NCBI GenBank assembly: GCA_027624855.1
Contig: JAQBTQ010000014.1
Location: forward strand, 1 to 64,000
DNA: 64,000 nt
From: Bacteroidota bacterium
Lineage (GTDB): Bacteria > Bacteroidota > Bacteroidia > Flavobacteriales_D > Sanyastnellaceae
Direction: 5' to 3'
The notes under the pieces are model-generated. The model searched no databases. It had not been told where the DNA came from and saw only the letters and a program-made list of their open reading frames with translations. This document shows, in pieces, positions 44,705-54,128 of the stretch (its first letter is position 1; each line of letters begins with the position of its first letter). Both the position numbers and the translations under genes were made by a program.

Positions 44705-46255
44705 TTATCGCAGAATCAGCACAGAGCCAGCGGCCTGTTGCCATGGGCTTAGTTGACCCTCTGGGTCCAAATAATAGCGATATCGTGCCCTCCAATGGTA
44801 CATCTCATCTTCTACATAATGCGTCTTTGCGGGACCTTGAGCATGCCAATATGCTCCTAGTTCCTCGGCTTGCCACACCAATTCTCCCCAACGGTTGTAA
44901 AGCTTAAAGTCCAATTGCACCAGGTTTCGGCCTTCAATGCGAAGCACTTCATTCAATCCATCGCCATCAGGAGTGAAAGCAGACGGCACAAATAACAATG
45001 GCTCTGCACAAAAATCAACGACACTTACATAATGCGTCGATGCACAACCGATGTCATTTGAAACGGACACCCCATAAGTTCCTGGGCCATCAATGCTTAT
45101 GGTATTACTGGACGCACCATCTAGCCATTGGTATCCTGCAAATCCGGCCGGAACACTTATGGAATAAGCGTTATCTGGGATATCATCAAAACACAATGCC
45201 GTGTCCACAGGAAGATAAAACGATGGACTGGGCAACACATCCAACCAGACCGTGCCCGTCGAAACACAACCCCCGGCATCAGTTACCTGAACCATTGCAG
45301 CCTGAGATTCAAAGTACGTCGCTGTTGAAGCGTTTGCACCATTTGACCAGAGGTAGGCAAAAGGACCCGTGCTCAAATCTTCTGGCGTAGCATCAATCTC
45401 AATCCCGGTTTCAGAACAACCGACCAAAGAATCTGGAAGGGCTAAACTGGGACCATCTGTGAATGTTACCGTGATTGCATCCGCATTTTCACAGCCTTCC
45501 GGAGAAGTCACCGTCACGCCATACGTGCCAGAATTCGTGACGGCGAGAACCGGCATATCCTCCCCTGATACCGTCCAATCATAAGTGTAATTTATCGGCA
45601 AACCCGGGTCAATCATGACTTCATCACCTGCACAAGCAATTACATCCGGCCCCAATTCCATGGATGGAAAAATGGACGTGACAGTCACCTGTGCGCTCGA
45701 GGAACAAGAAGCACCGCCCAATCCAGCAATCACAGCCGTTACGGTGTAGACTCCTGTGATTTCCTCCAAAATAAAGGGGTTCGCAATGTTCGCACTGCTC
45801 AATCCAATTTGTGGATCCCACTGCCAATTCATCGCGTTCGAAACGTCAACGACGGCATTGAGCTGAACGCCTACAGTTGAACACTCCGCTACCGTTGGTT
45901 CAGTCAGTACCGAAAATTCCGGATAAACGGTGATCGTTATTTCATCTTCGTAAACCGTTCCATCTGGAGCGGTCATGATAGCTGAAAACGTCATGGTCGA
46001 CGAGGGAGATACCGTAACAGTTTGAATTGTGGGGTCACTGACTTCATTGGCAGGACTCCACGCAAATGTCCAATCGGCCACATTGGTGTTGGGATCAAAG
46101 GCCAGGACATTGCAATACAATGTAACCTCATCATCAGATCCGGCACAGTAGTAATTCTGAGAAGTAGCGATGTATGGAGATTGACCCCAAGAGCGATTTG
46201 CCAATGCCAAAGAAACCGCAAACAGAATTGAAAAAATGAGGCCTATTCGTTTCAT
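44705..46255 (-). CDS. T9SS type B (CHU_C, gliding-motility-associated) sorted secreted protein
   Basis: Secreted or surface protein of 516 residues from the ATG at 46253-46255. Signal peptide MKRIGLIFSILFAVSLALANRSWG, several PKD/Ig-like repeats with conserved tryptophans (DWTFAWSPANEV, WQWDPQIGLS, YDWTVSGED, YLWSNGANA), and the CHU_C end FVPSAFTPDGDGLNEVLRIE followed by LYNRWGELVW, the hallmark of type B sorting. The start overlaps the lipoprotein stop by 4 bp (ATGA), which fixes the start and implies coupling. Specific function unknown. Confidence 0.88.
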   Translation of the reverse strand: MKRIGLIFSILFAVSLALANRSWGQSPYIATSQNYYCAGSDDEVTLYCNVLAFDPNTNVADWTFAWSPANEVSDPTIQTVTVSPSSTMTFSAIMTAPDGTVYEDEITITVYPEFSVLTEPTVAECSTVGVQLNAVVDVSNAMNWQWDPQIGLSSANIANPFILEEITGVYTVTAVIAGLGGASCSSSAQVTVTSIFPSMELGPDVIACAGDEVMIDPGLPINYTYDWTVSGEDMPVLAVTNSGTYGVTVTSPEGCENADAITVTFTDGPSLALPDSLVGCSETGIEIDATPEDLSTGPFAYLWSNGANASTATYFESQAAMVQVTDAGGCVSTGTVWLDVLPSPSFYLPVDTALCFDDIPDNAYSISVPAGFAGYQWLDGASSNTISIDGPGTYGVSVSNDIGCASTHYVSVVDFCAEPLLFVPSAFTPDGDGLNEVLRIEGRNLVQLDFKLYNRWGELVWQAEELGAYWHAQGPAKTHYVEDEMYHWRARYRYYLDPEGQLSPWQQAAGSVLILR

Positions 46256-47865
46256 TCCCCTCCCTTCTCGTCGATTGATTTCCATGTCCAATCCCATTCG
46301 ATGATCCAATTTGACCGTATCACCGGTTGATTTTCAGGGTAAAAATACGGCTCTGGCGATTGAAGTCGCTCAGGATTGACCTTTTGCCAAATGCCATCCT
46401 GGTTCTTATCCCATTCAAATCCAAGTTCCAGTTTGCCGGGTTGAAGGCCTTCAAAGAATAGAACCGTATCGGTTTCAATTCGCATTTTAAGGTCATCCAA
46501 TCGCAACCAACCAGGGCCAGGAATCCCAGACAATTTAAGCTGTAAAGCTCCAAAATAATCCTGAGGATGGGTCTTCCACATCCACTTCAATGTATCATTT
46601 TCCAATTCCCATCCGGACCAAGTTGAAACAGCTCCTGGGAGCAGCTGCAATTCGTACGCTTTGTCCGGTTGTTCATTGAGGGACAATAGCAATTTTCGAG
46701 TCAATGAGGAGTCTTCGGAACCCACGATTTGATAAGACTCTATTGGCTCGCCGTCTTTATAGATGATGCATTTGGAGGGTTCCAAGATCTTGATGAAACG
46801 CTGAAAAGGAAACCCCCTTTGCTCACCCGCTTGCAAGGTTCCCAAATTTTTAGATCTCTTATCCCATTCCAATCCAACAGCCCTCTGAAGCATTCGCATT
46901 CGAGCAGTATCCGCAAATGTCGTTCCTGACCAAATCAATGAACTCGCTGAGCCATCGAGGGCCTGGAATTCCTCAACCCAAACAAAAACGCTATCTCCCT
47001 CGCGCGAGAAGTGTTCATTTCGAGCCTTGAATCCATCCCAAATAGACCATTGTTCGGTTGAATCGGTTTCATCAAAAGGCGCATAAACACGAATCATACC
47101 TGTAGAATCCACTTGACACGACCCAATGGATGGAGGCAATTTCTGAGCTTCTGTTTCTCCTCCATACCACACGTTATTGAGGGTTCCGGCATTGATCACC
47201 ATGGAATCAAGCGCTGCATATTCTCCTGCATCCCAGCGATAGTTTAAATTTTCATCGTCCAGTGCAAATCCCTTGTATTCGCCAGAAGATAAATAACCGA
47301 TGTTGAAGTTCCCAGACTTGTCTGTTTCACCAACTGCAACGGGCAGCGATCCAGACCAAATGGAATCCCAATCCGTCGTTGCGCGATAGAGCAGCACCTT
47401 CAATCCCGAACGACCTTGCCCCGTCATTTGGTCTCGAACCGTACCTCCAATTTGCAAAGTGTCGAGCACAGGCCCTGTAGAAAACGCCCATTTCAAATCC
47501 CGAGCTGAATTCGACTCATGGAGATCAACGATGGATTCCCCAAACGAAAAAACATAGGTTTGGTCAGCACGGAAGTCCGTCGGTGTTAATGAAATTTCCA
47601 CCGTCTTTCCTTTTACTCGCCAAGATGGCGGGTGCTCGATTGGAGGAGAAATAAGCAACTGTTGGTTTAGGTTTTTGACGACGACAAACTCATCAAACTC
47701 CATTACCAAAACTTCCGGGCGAAGATTTACACTTCCATTGACTGGAGTGGCACCAATCAACACAGGTGGGGTTTCATCCCGGGGTCCACCTGTCGGCGCT
47801 GAAACTTGCGCACAGCCGAGCAAACCCATGCCCAACAAGCCAATGATCAGGTGATTAAAATTCAT
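46252..47865 (-). CDS. Ig-like (Big_5/SbsA) domain lipoprotein
   Basis: Probable outer-membrane or periplasmic lipoprotein of 537 residues. Lipobox GLLGC (lipid Cys near residue 18), then AQVSAPTGGPRDETPPVL, a signature of a Bacteroidota lipoprotein family, and an SbsA-like Ig domain with the typical sentence ATPVNGSVNLRPEVLVMEFDEF. The ATG at 47863-47865 overlaps the preceding stop by 4 bp (ATGA). Function not known; coupling to the type B-sorted partner suggests a joint surface role. Confidence 0.8.
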   Translation of the reverse strand: MNFNHLIIGLLGMGLLGCAQVSAPTGGPRDETPPVLIGATPVNGSVNLRPEVLVMEFDEFVVVKNLNQQLLISPPIEHPPSWRVKGKTVEISLTPTDFRADQTYVFSFGESIVDLHESNSARDLKWAFSTGPVLDTLQIGGTVRDQMTGQGRSGLKVLLYRATTDWDSIWSGSLPVAVGETDKSGNFNIGYLSSGEYKGFALDDENLNYRWDAGEYAALDSMVINAGTLNNVWYGGETEAQKLPPSIGSCQVDSTGMIRVYAPFDETDSTEQWSIWDGFKARNEHFSREGDSVFVWVEEFQALDGSASSLIWSGTTFADTARMRMLQRAVGLEWDKRSKNLGTLQAGEQRGFPFQRFIKILEPSKCIIYKDGEPIESYQIVGSEDSSLTRKLLLSLNEQPDKAYELQLLPGAVSTWSGWELENDTLKWMWKTHPQDYFGALQLKLSGIPGPGWLRLDDLKMRIETDTVLFFEGLQPGKLELGFEWDKNQDGIWQKVNPERLQSPEPYFYPENQPVIRSNWIIEWDWTWKSIDEKGGE

Positions 47866-48362
47866 TCCCATTGGTCCCAATGCTCAGCGATGCAGTCGAC
47901 TAAGGGTATCAATCCCCAAAGGTCTTCATTAGAAAAATCAGCCAAATGTTCAGAATCAATATCCAAAACGGCGACGACTCGATCGTCCACAATAATGGGG
48001 AGGACCATCTCAGATTGGGTCAGTGAACTGCATGCCACATGACCATTAAATTCTTCAACATTCGGAACCAATTGAGGCCTCTTTTGATCCCATGCCGCCG
48101 CGCATACTCCTTTGCCATGAAATAGCCTTGTGCAAGCCAAGGGACCTTGGAAAGGGCCCAAAACCAATTGATCCTCTTTGAAATCAACCAAATAAAATCC
48201 AATCCAATGCCACTCAAACGCCGACTTCAGCACCGCAGTCACATTGGCCAAATTCGCAATTCGGTTCCGTTCTCCTCGAAACAGCGATTCCCACTGCTTG
48301 CCCAATTCGGTGTATTGATCCGCACGCGAATCCAAAGCTGAAAATTCTAAGGACTGAGCCAT
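47862..48362 (-). CDS. msrC: Free methionine-(R)-sulfoxide reductase (GAF domain)
   Basis: Reduces free methionine-R-sulfoxide. The 166-residue GAF protein shows WIGFYLVD, LVLGPFQGPLACTRLFHGKG with the first two family blocks, GVCAAAW, and HVACSSLTQSEMVLP, giving the three redox Cys (ACT, GVC, VAC), and VLDIDSE. The ATG at 48360-48362 gives the usual length (about 165); a longer in-frame reading begins inside comF. A perfect TATCTTTG box ends 4 bases before this ATG. In line with comF upstream and the lipoprotein downstream. Confidence 0.88.
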   Translation of the reverse strand: MAQSLEFSALDSRADQYTELGKQWESLFRGERNRIANLANVTAVLKSAFEWHWIGFYLVDFKEDQLVLGPFQGPLACTRLFHGKGVCAAAWDQKRPQLVPNVEEFNGHVACSSLTQSEMVLPIIVDDRVVAVLDIDSEHLADFSNEDLWGLIPLVDCIAEHWDQWE

Positions 48363-48397
48363 GGAACAAAGATACCGCACAAAATCAGGGCTTTGGT

Positions 48398-49063
48398 TCA
48401 TGCGAGCGCCAAGGTAATGATGCCAATCCATTCATGCCCGGCACGTTGAACTGCATCTCCACATGCTGAAAGTGTCGATCCTGTAGTCATTACATCATCG
48501 ACCAAAAACACTTGGAATCGCCCATTGGCATCCTTTGATTCGTAGAGTTCGCGCGAAAGTTCATTTCGGGACTTTCGATCCAGATTTGTCAAACTCTTTC
48601 CATAATGACGGCGACGGAGCAACGAAGAATGCACCGGAATTTTCCACACACTCGAAATCCCCTTTGCAATCCAATGCGCTTGATTGTAACCGCGAATCAC
48701 TCGTTTTTTCCAATGAAGCGGAACAGGAACGAGTACACATCGATTCGGCTGATATTCGTTTGGCAGTGAGTGATGAGTCCCCAACCATTGACCCCAACGC
48801 CTTGCAAGAAACCGGTTGCCTCCATATTTAAATTCATTGACTTGTTGATTCAGCCGCTTTTCCGTTCGAAGACGAAAACCCGTCTGCGCATATTCGACAA
48901 AACATCGTTCCTTCATGAAGACTAAGCCACTCGGACCTCGAAGGTCTGGCCAATGCGCACTGCATAAATCACACGCAATTAACCAGTCGCAGCCTTCATC
49001 CAATAGCTCTTCACAAATGGGACAGTGTTTCGGGAAAAAACCGTTTTTCAAGTACCGAACCAT
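48398..49063 (-). CDS. comF: ComF-family phosphoribosyltransferase-like protein
   Basis: ComF family, required for DNA uptake in competent bacteria; exact activity not known. The 221-residue product has an N-terminal zinc-finger-like set of Cys (CPICEELL and CDLCSAHW), VPVPLHWKKRVIRGYNQA, and the PRPP-binding motif VFLVDDVMTTGSTLSACG. It is divergent from the DUF72 gene. TAACCTTG lies 4 bases before its ATG. Confidence 0.93.
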   Translation of the reverse strand: MVRYLKNGFFPKHCPICEELLDEGCDWLIACDLCSAHWPDLRGPSGLVFMKERCFVEYAQTGFRLRTEKRLNQQVNEFKYGGNRFLARRWGQWLGTHHSLPNEYQPNRCVLVPVPLHWKKRVIRGYNQAHWIAKGISSVWKIPVHSSLLRRRHYGKSLTNLDRKSRNELSRELYESKDANGRFQVFLVDDVMTTGSTLSACGDAVQRAGHEWIGIITLALA

Positions 49064-49138
49064 GTGACAAGGTTAACATCAATACTCGCCGACCCATCGC
49101 TTTAATTCAATTCCTTGGTTGCTAAGTTTACCATCGCA

Positions 49139-50035
49139 ATGCAATTTGGTAAACTGGCATCCATTCATGGGGCATCACCCGAACTATTTCAATTGCCTGA
49201 AAGCCGCTGGCATCAGATCGGTGCACCCCAAAAATGTGCTGTGTTTGTGGGAGGAACAACCTGGAATATTCCACAGTGGGTCGGTGCGACTTACCCTGAT
49301 AAGACACCGCGCCGGCTTTTTCCGGAAGCATATAGCCGAATCTTTGGCACCATCGAATTCAATGCAACGCACTATCGCATTTACAGCGAAGCCAAAATGA
49401 AGGAATGGGCCAATGCGACTCCCGAGGGGTTTCGTTTTTGTCCAAAATTCCCGCAAATCATCAGCCACTTTCGGCGATTTAGTAACTGTGAAGGTCCGAC
49501 GGATGATTTCATTGCAGGGCTGCTAGCACTTGGCAACCGTTTAGGACCGTCCTTCATCCAATTGCCTCCCCATTTCGCACCAAAGCATGCCGACGCACTT
49601 TGGAAGTACCTCGAAAAATGGCCACGGGAATTGCCCGTCTCGGTAGAATTCAGGCATCCCGATTGGTTCTCGGGTGAGCAGCCGCATTGGGATCGCCTGG
49701 CAAGGTTGGGTGTCGGTGCAGTCATCAGCGATACGGCTGGACGCCGTGACGCCTTGCACATGCACATTACCGCACCGCACGTCTTGGTGCGTTTTGGCGG
49801 CTACGAAGGCCATGCCATCGACGGGCACCGTTTGGAACAATGGGCTCGGTGGATCGATATCTTTGAAGCAAATGGCGGCAGGTCTTTTCACCTGCTTGTT
49901 CACGAACCGGACAGCATCCACACCCCGGCTACATGCGATGCATTTGCGCAGTGGTTAGCGCCCGAAAAGCGAGGTCAATGCATTACTCCTAGTCGACCGC
50001 ACCGTCCATCGAGCGAGCAAATCGAACTGTTCTAA
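49139..50035 (+). CDS. DUF72 domain protein
   Basis: Predicted TIM-barrel protein of the DUF72 (YecE-like) family, unknown biochemical activity. The 298-residue product shows FVGGTTWNIPQWVG, the RIFGTIEFNATHYRIYSE segment, FRFCPKFPQIISHFRR and LPVSVEFRHPDW, all family blocks. The ATG at 49139 is preferred over a TTG eight codons earlier. The stop overlaps the stop of the convergent DUF1569 gene (50032-50035). Confidence 0.88.
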   Translation: MQFGKLASIHGASPELFQLPESRWHQIGAPQKCAVFVGGTTWNIPQWVGATYPDKTPRRLFPEAYSRIFGTIEFNATHYRIYSEAKMKEWANATPEGFRFCPKFPQIISHFRRFSNCEGPTDDFIAGLLALGNRLGPSFIQLPPHFAPKHADALWKYLEKWPRELPVSVEFRHPDWFSGEQPHWDRLARLGVGAVISDTAGRRDALHMHITAPHVLVRFGGYEGHAIDGHRLEQWARWIDIFEANGGRSFHLLVHEPDSIHTPATCDAFAQWLAPEKRGQCITPSRPHRPSSEQIELF

Positions 50036-50505
50036 ATGAGTCCAAATTGGTGGAAATGATGCGCCGTGTGATGCAGTAAAAGCGCCTTAAAGTCGGGTGT
50101 TTGCATCGTGCCGTACAACGGGTGTTTCATCGTTTCAGTTGTCAACATTTCAAGCCGCTTTAACATTGCGCCCACGCGCTTCAATCCTTGCTCCCAATCC
50201 GCAACTCTGCTCGAGGAGGCCTTGATCGCCGGCATTGTGCGCAAGTTGCGCGGCGTTCCGCCCAATGGATTTTTGTTCGTCAGCGTTCGCAAGAAAAACG
50301 GCCCCAAGAGGCGTGCTACGCAGCGGGTAAACAAGCTCGTTTTGATTTCACCGAAATACAAATCACCAAAGTCCGCTACATGATGAAGCATTTCAGGGGC
50401 TGACATGCGACCCCACCGAGGGGAAGCATCTGAATCGGCGCCTTCTAGTGCTCGTGTTAAGTCCTGAATCGAAGGAATGTCGATCTGAAACTCGAGGAGC
50501 TTCAT
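50032..50505 (-). CDS. DUF1569 protein (DinB superfamily)
   Basis: Four-helix DinB-like protein of 157 residues from the ATG at 50503-50505. Putative metal-binding His residues are in EMLHHVADFGD and HHTAHHFHQFGL; PRWGRMSAPEM is a DUF1569 signature. Activity unknown. It starts 2 bp after the secA stop, so it is probably co-transcribed with secA. Confidence 0.82.
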   Translation of the reverse strand: MKLLEFQIDIPSIQDLTRALEGADSDASPRWGRMSAPEMLHHVADFGDLYFGEIKTSLFTRCVARLLGPFFLRTLTNKNPLGGTPRNLRTMPAIKASSSRVADWEQGLKRVGAMLKRLEMLTTETMKHPLYGTMQTPDFKALLLHHTAHHFHQFGLI

Positions 50506-50507
50506 AC

Positions 50508-53500
50508 TCAGCCGTGGCACTTTTTGTACTTCTTGCCAGAACCGCAAGGACACGGATCGTTCGGAAGCACTTTCTTTTCTGTGCGCACCGGCTCCACTTT
50601 ACGGGGAGGTGGGGGTGGCCCGCCAGCTCCAGGACGGACACCAAGGGGCGCCTGTTGTCGGGCTTGCGAAGCCGCCTGCTCTTGGATGTTTTGGATGTTC
50701 TCCTTGGACAGGCTGATTTTGTTGGGCATGGAAGGACGAGCCTGCGGCGCCTGGCGCACCTGTTGCTCTGTTGGACCCGTTGGAATCGTGCAGCGCATCA
50801 AAAAGGCGGCCACATCGGCATTCATGCGTTGGACCATGGCTTTGAAAAGCTCGTACGATTCAAATTTGTAAATCAACAATGGATCTTTCTGTTCGAAACG
50901 GGCCAACTGTACATTCGAGCGCAGGTCGTCCATGTTGCGGAGATGCTCCTTCCAGTATTGATCAATGATGGCCAAAACGACCGCCTTTTCGAGGCTTTCC
51001 ATGACGCTAACACCCTCCGAAGCGACGCTTCTTTCAATGTCCGTTGCGACCTGCATGGTCTTGCGACCGTCGGTGAATGGCACCAAAATTTGTTTGAAAT
51101 CATTGGCCGGATCGTCATGCACCCGTTGGATTACCGGATGCGCTCGCTCTGACAAATCTTTGAGCTTCGCCCGGTAAACCCTTTCTGCCTCCTGATACGT
51201 TTCAAAAGCCAAATCCTCCGGATTCATGGTTGCGAATGCATCTTCATCAACGGTCGGTTCAATTCCAAAATCACGCAGCAACGCAAGTTTGAAGGTATCG
51301 AACTGCTTATTCGGCTGGTAATTGAGCACCGAGGCTTCAACCAACTCAAAAAACATATTGGCAATGTCAGTCCGAATGCGGTCTCCATGAAGGGCATGTC
51401 GTCGTCGTTTATAAATGACCTCCCGTTGGGCGTTCATGACGTCATCATACTCCAGCAGCCGCTTTCGAATTCCAAAATTGTTTTCCTCCACCTTTTTCTG
51501 GGCCCGTTCGATGGATTTTGTGATCATGGAATGCTGAATCACATCTCCTTCTTGGTGCCCGAGTCGATCCATCATTTTGGAAACCCGATCCGAAGAAAAC
51601 AATCGCATCAAATCGTCTTCCAGCGAAACATAAAACTGCGATGAACCCGGGTCGCCTTGACGGCCCGCTCTACCGCGTAGCTGTCGATCGACACGTCGGC
51701 TGTCGTGGCGTTCTGTTCCGATGATGGCAAGTCCTCCTGCCGCCTTTACTTCGTCCGTCAACTTGATATCCGTTCCTCGCCCCGCCATGTTGGTAGCGAT
51801 GGTCACGGTTCCAGATTTACCTGCTTCCGTGACAATCTCTGCCTCGCGCTGGTGCAATTTGGCATTGAGCACCTGATGCTTGATTTGACGGATGTCCAGC
51901 ATGCGTGATAACAATTCACTCACCTCAACCGTTGTCGTTCCCACCAATACCGGCCTTCCTGCCTCTCGCAGAGCTACTACATCATCAATGATGGCATTGT
52001 ATTTCTCTCGCTTCGTTTTATAAACCAAATCCTCCCGATCCTCACGTGCAATGGGTCGATTGGTCGGAATGACCATGACATCCAGTTTGTATATATCCCA
52101 TAACTCCCCAGCCTCCGTTTCCGCTGTCCCAGTCATACCCGCTAGTTTGTGGTACATCCGGAAATAATTCTGAAGGGTGACCGTCGCATACGTTTGCGTC
52201 GCTGCTTCTACCTTGACATTTTCTTTTGCCTCTATGGCCTGATGCAATCCGTCAGAATACCGGCGGCCATCCATGATTCGGCCCGTTTGTTCGTCGACGA
52301 TCTTGACCTTGTTGTCCATGACCACATAATCCACGTCTTTTTCAAAGAGCGCATACGACTTGAGTAATTGGTTCATGGTGTGGACCCGCGCACTTTTGAC
52401 AGCATAATCTGCCATCAACTTGTTCTTCTGCTCCAATTTGGCATCTTCATCGCCTTCGCCATTGTCAATGCTGACAAGTTCTGTAGCCAAATCTGGCATG
52501 GTGAAAAAGAGGTCGTCCTCCATGTTCGCGGTGAGAAACTCGATGCCCTTTTCTGTGAGTTCGACTTGGTTTTGCTTCTCGTCAATTACGAAATACAATT
52601 CCTCATCTGCCTTTGGCATTTCCCGCTTGTTATCCTGCAAATAGTATCCTTCGGTTTTCAGCAATTGTTGCTTCATCCCTTCCATACTCAGGAATTTGAT
52701 CAGCGGCTTCGATTTCGGCAGCGCTCGATAGGCTCTGAATAAAGCCAGTCCTCCCTCGGCAATTTCGTCCTTGGATGCCCCTTCTTTTTGAAGAAGTCTT
52801 TTGGCATCGGATAAAAATTGTTGTGCAGCCTTTTGCTGGACGGTGACAAGCTGGACGACTTTGGGTTTTAATTCGACAAATTCTTGCTGGTCGCCCTTGG
52901 GAGTTGGGCCGCTGATAATTAAAGGAGTCCGTGCCTCGTCAATCAAGACCGAATCCACCTCATCGACAATGGCATAATGGTGCTTGCGCTGAACCAATTG
53001 CTCCGGCCGTTGCGCCATATTATCCCTTAAGTAATCAAAACCAAACTCATTGTTCGTGCCATAGGTAATGTCTGCTCGATAGGCATTCCTTCGCGCCTCA
53101 CTATTGGGCTGGTGCTTGTCGATGCAATCAACCTGCAATCCGTGGAACTCGAAGAGCGGTGCCATCCATTCGGAATCTCGTCTCGCGAGGTAATCGTTGA
53201 CCGTTACCAAGTGAACCCCTCGTCCAGTAAGGGCATTTAAAAAAACCGGAAGTGTTGCAACCAACGTTTTGCCCTCGCCTGTCTGCATTTCAGCCACCTT
53301 CCCTCGATGCAGCGCCGTTCCCCCTACCAATTGCACATCATAATGGACCATATTCCATTCCACCTCAGATCCAGCAGCCATCCAAGTATTCCCCCATTCG
53401 GCAATTTCTCCTTCGATCTTTACCCCTCCTCGTTTGGCTGCGATGTCACGATCCCAATCCGTAGCCTGCACCCGCAGCCCTCTATTTTCAGCCATACGAC

Positions 53501-53861
53501 GCGCCGTTTCCTTTACGAGAGCAAAAGCCTCCGGCATGACTTCCTCAAGGACTTCTTCCAGCGATGCGTCAATTCGCTTCGTTAATTCATCAATGGACTC
53601 AAAAAGCGCTTCCTTCTTTTCCAAATCTTCCTCTCCCATAGCACTCACCGACTCCTTCAACGACTGCTGTTCTTTTTCAATCGGAGCGATATAATCCTGA
53701 ATGCGGCCCTTGAGTTCTGTGCTTCTAGAACGCAACTGATCATCGCTGAGCGCCTCCATTTCAGCTTGAAATGAATGAACCGCATCAATGACCGGTCTGA
53801 TTTCCTTCATATCGCCCTCGGCCTTGTCCCCAACTAACTTTTTCAATAACGCTTTTAGCAT
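50508..53861 (-). CDS. secA: Protein translocase ATPase SecA
   Basis: Motor that pushes preproteins through SecYEG. The 1117-residue protein has the N-terminal DEAD-like motor (MQTGEGKTLVATLP Walker A, YAIVDEVDSVLIDEARTPL), the GTDIKL and RHDSRRVDRQLRGRAGRQGDPG motifs of the second RecA domain, and a C-terminal zinc-binding PCPCGSGKKYKKCH segment. It is longer than E. coli SecA (901) because of Bacteroidota-type insertions around residues 340-460. A perfect TAnnTTTG box ends exactly 4 bases before the ATG. It exports the T9SS substrates. Confidence 0.98.
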   Translation of the reverse strand: MLKALLKKLVGDKAEGDMKEIRPVIDAVHSFQAEMEALSDDQLRSRSTELKGRIQDYIAPIEKEQQSLKESVSAMGEEDLEKKEALFESIDELTKRIDASLEEVLEEVMPEAFALVKETARRMAENRGLRVQATDWDRDIAAKRGGVKIEGEIAEWGNTWMAAGSEVEWNMVHYDVQLVGGTALHRGKVAEMQTGEGKTLVATLPVFLNALTGRGVHLVTVNDYLARRDSEWMAPLFEFHGLQVDCIDKHQPNSEARRNAYRADITYGTNNEFGFDYLRDNMAQRPEQLVQRKHHYAIVDEVDSVLIDEARTPLIISGPTPKGDQQEFVELKPKVVQLVTVQQKAAQQFLSDAKRLLQKEGASKDEIAEGGLALFRAYRALPKSKPLIKFLSMEGMKQQLLKTEGYYLQDNKREMPKADEELYFVIDEKQNQVELTEKGIEFLTANMEDDLFFTMPDLATELVSIDNGEGDEDAKLEQKNKLMADYAVKSARVHTMNQLLKSYALFEKDVDYVVMDNKVKIVDEQTGRIMDGRRYSDGLHQAIEAKENVKVEAATQTYATVTLQNYFRMYHKLAGMTGTAETEAGELWDIYKLDVMVIPTNRPIAREDREDLVYKTKREKYNAIIDDVVALREAGRPVLVGTTTVEVSELLSRMLDIRQIKHQVLNAKLHQREAEIVTEAGKSGTVTIATNMAGRGTDIKLTDEVKAAGGLAIIGTERHDSRRVDRQLRGRAGRQGDPGSSQFYVSLEDDLMRLFSSDRVSKMMDRLGHQEGDVIQHSMITKSIERAQKKVEENNFGIRKRLLEYDDVMNAQREVIYKRRRHALHGDRIRTDIANMFFELVEASVLNYQPNKQFDTFKLALLRDFGIEPTVDEDAFATMNPEDLAFETYQEAERVYRAKLKDLSERAHPVIQRVHDDPANDFKQILVPFTDGRKTMQVATDIERSVASEGVSVMESLEKAVVLAIIDQYWKEHLRNMDDLRSNVQLARFEQKDPLLIYKFESYELFKAMVQRMNADVAAFLMRCTIPTGPTEQQVRQAPQARPSMPNKISLSKENIQNIQEQAASQARQQAPLGVRPGAGGPPPPPRKVEPVRTEKKVLPNDPCPCGSGKKYKKCHG

Positions 53862-53865
53862 GGGT

Positions 53866-53873
53866 CAAAAATA
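53866..53873 (-). promoter_or_regulatory. -7 box for secA, 4 bases from the ATG
   Basis: TATTTTTG on the minus strand, perfect TAnnTTTG, followed by ACCC then the ATG. The start of transcription is expected at or next to the A of ATG, so the mRNA is probably leaderless. Confidence 0.6.
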
Positions 53874-54036
53874 CAACGCGAACGAGGTCGGGTAAGCCTA
53901 ATTTTTTCTAATGAATGACTGAGGCAGATTCGATCGCCTACCCTGTACAAAATCATATCAAATTTTTTGAATGAAAATCCAACTTTTTTATCCCCAACGA
54001 ATTAAAAATCGGCGGTACCTCAGAGCCTGTAAGGAG

Positions 54037-54054
54037 TTCGTTGAATTCAACGAA
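54037..54054. promoter_or_regulatory. 18-bp perfect palindrome, candidate operator
   Basis: TTCGTTGAATTCAACGAA reads identically on both strands with no spacer. It lies 60-85 bp upstream of the candidate nrdB promoter and 176 bp from the secA start. Such symmetric sites are typical for dimeric repressors; the regulator is unknown, and it is not like the NrdR box. Confidence 0.45.
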
Positions 54055-54128
54055 ATGAACTGTTAAAAACTCTGCTCCATTGTGAATTCTTTTGTCTTGG
54101 TGTTCTCCCCATTCTTAAGTTTTCTTTG

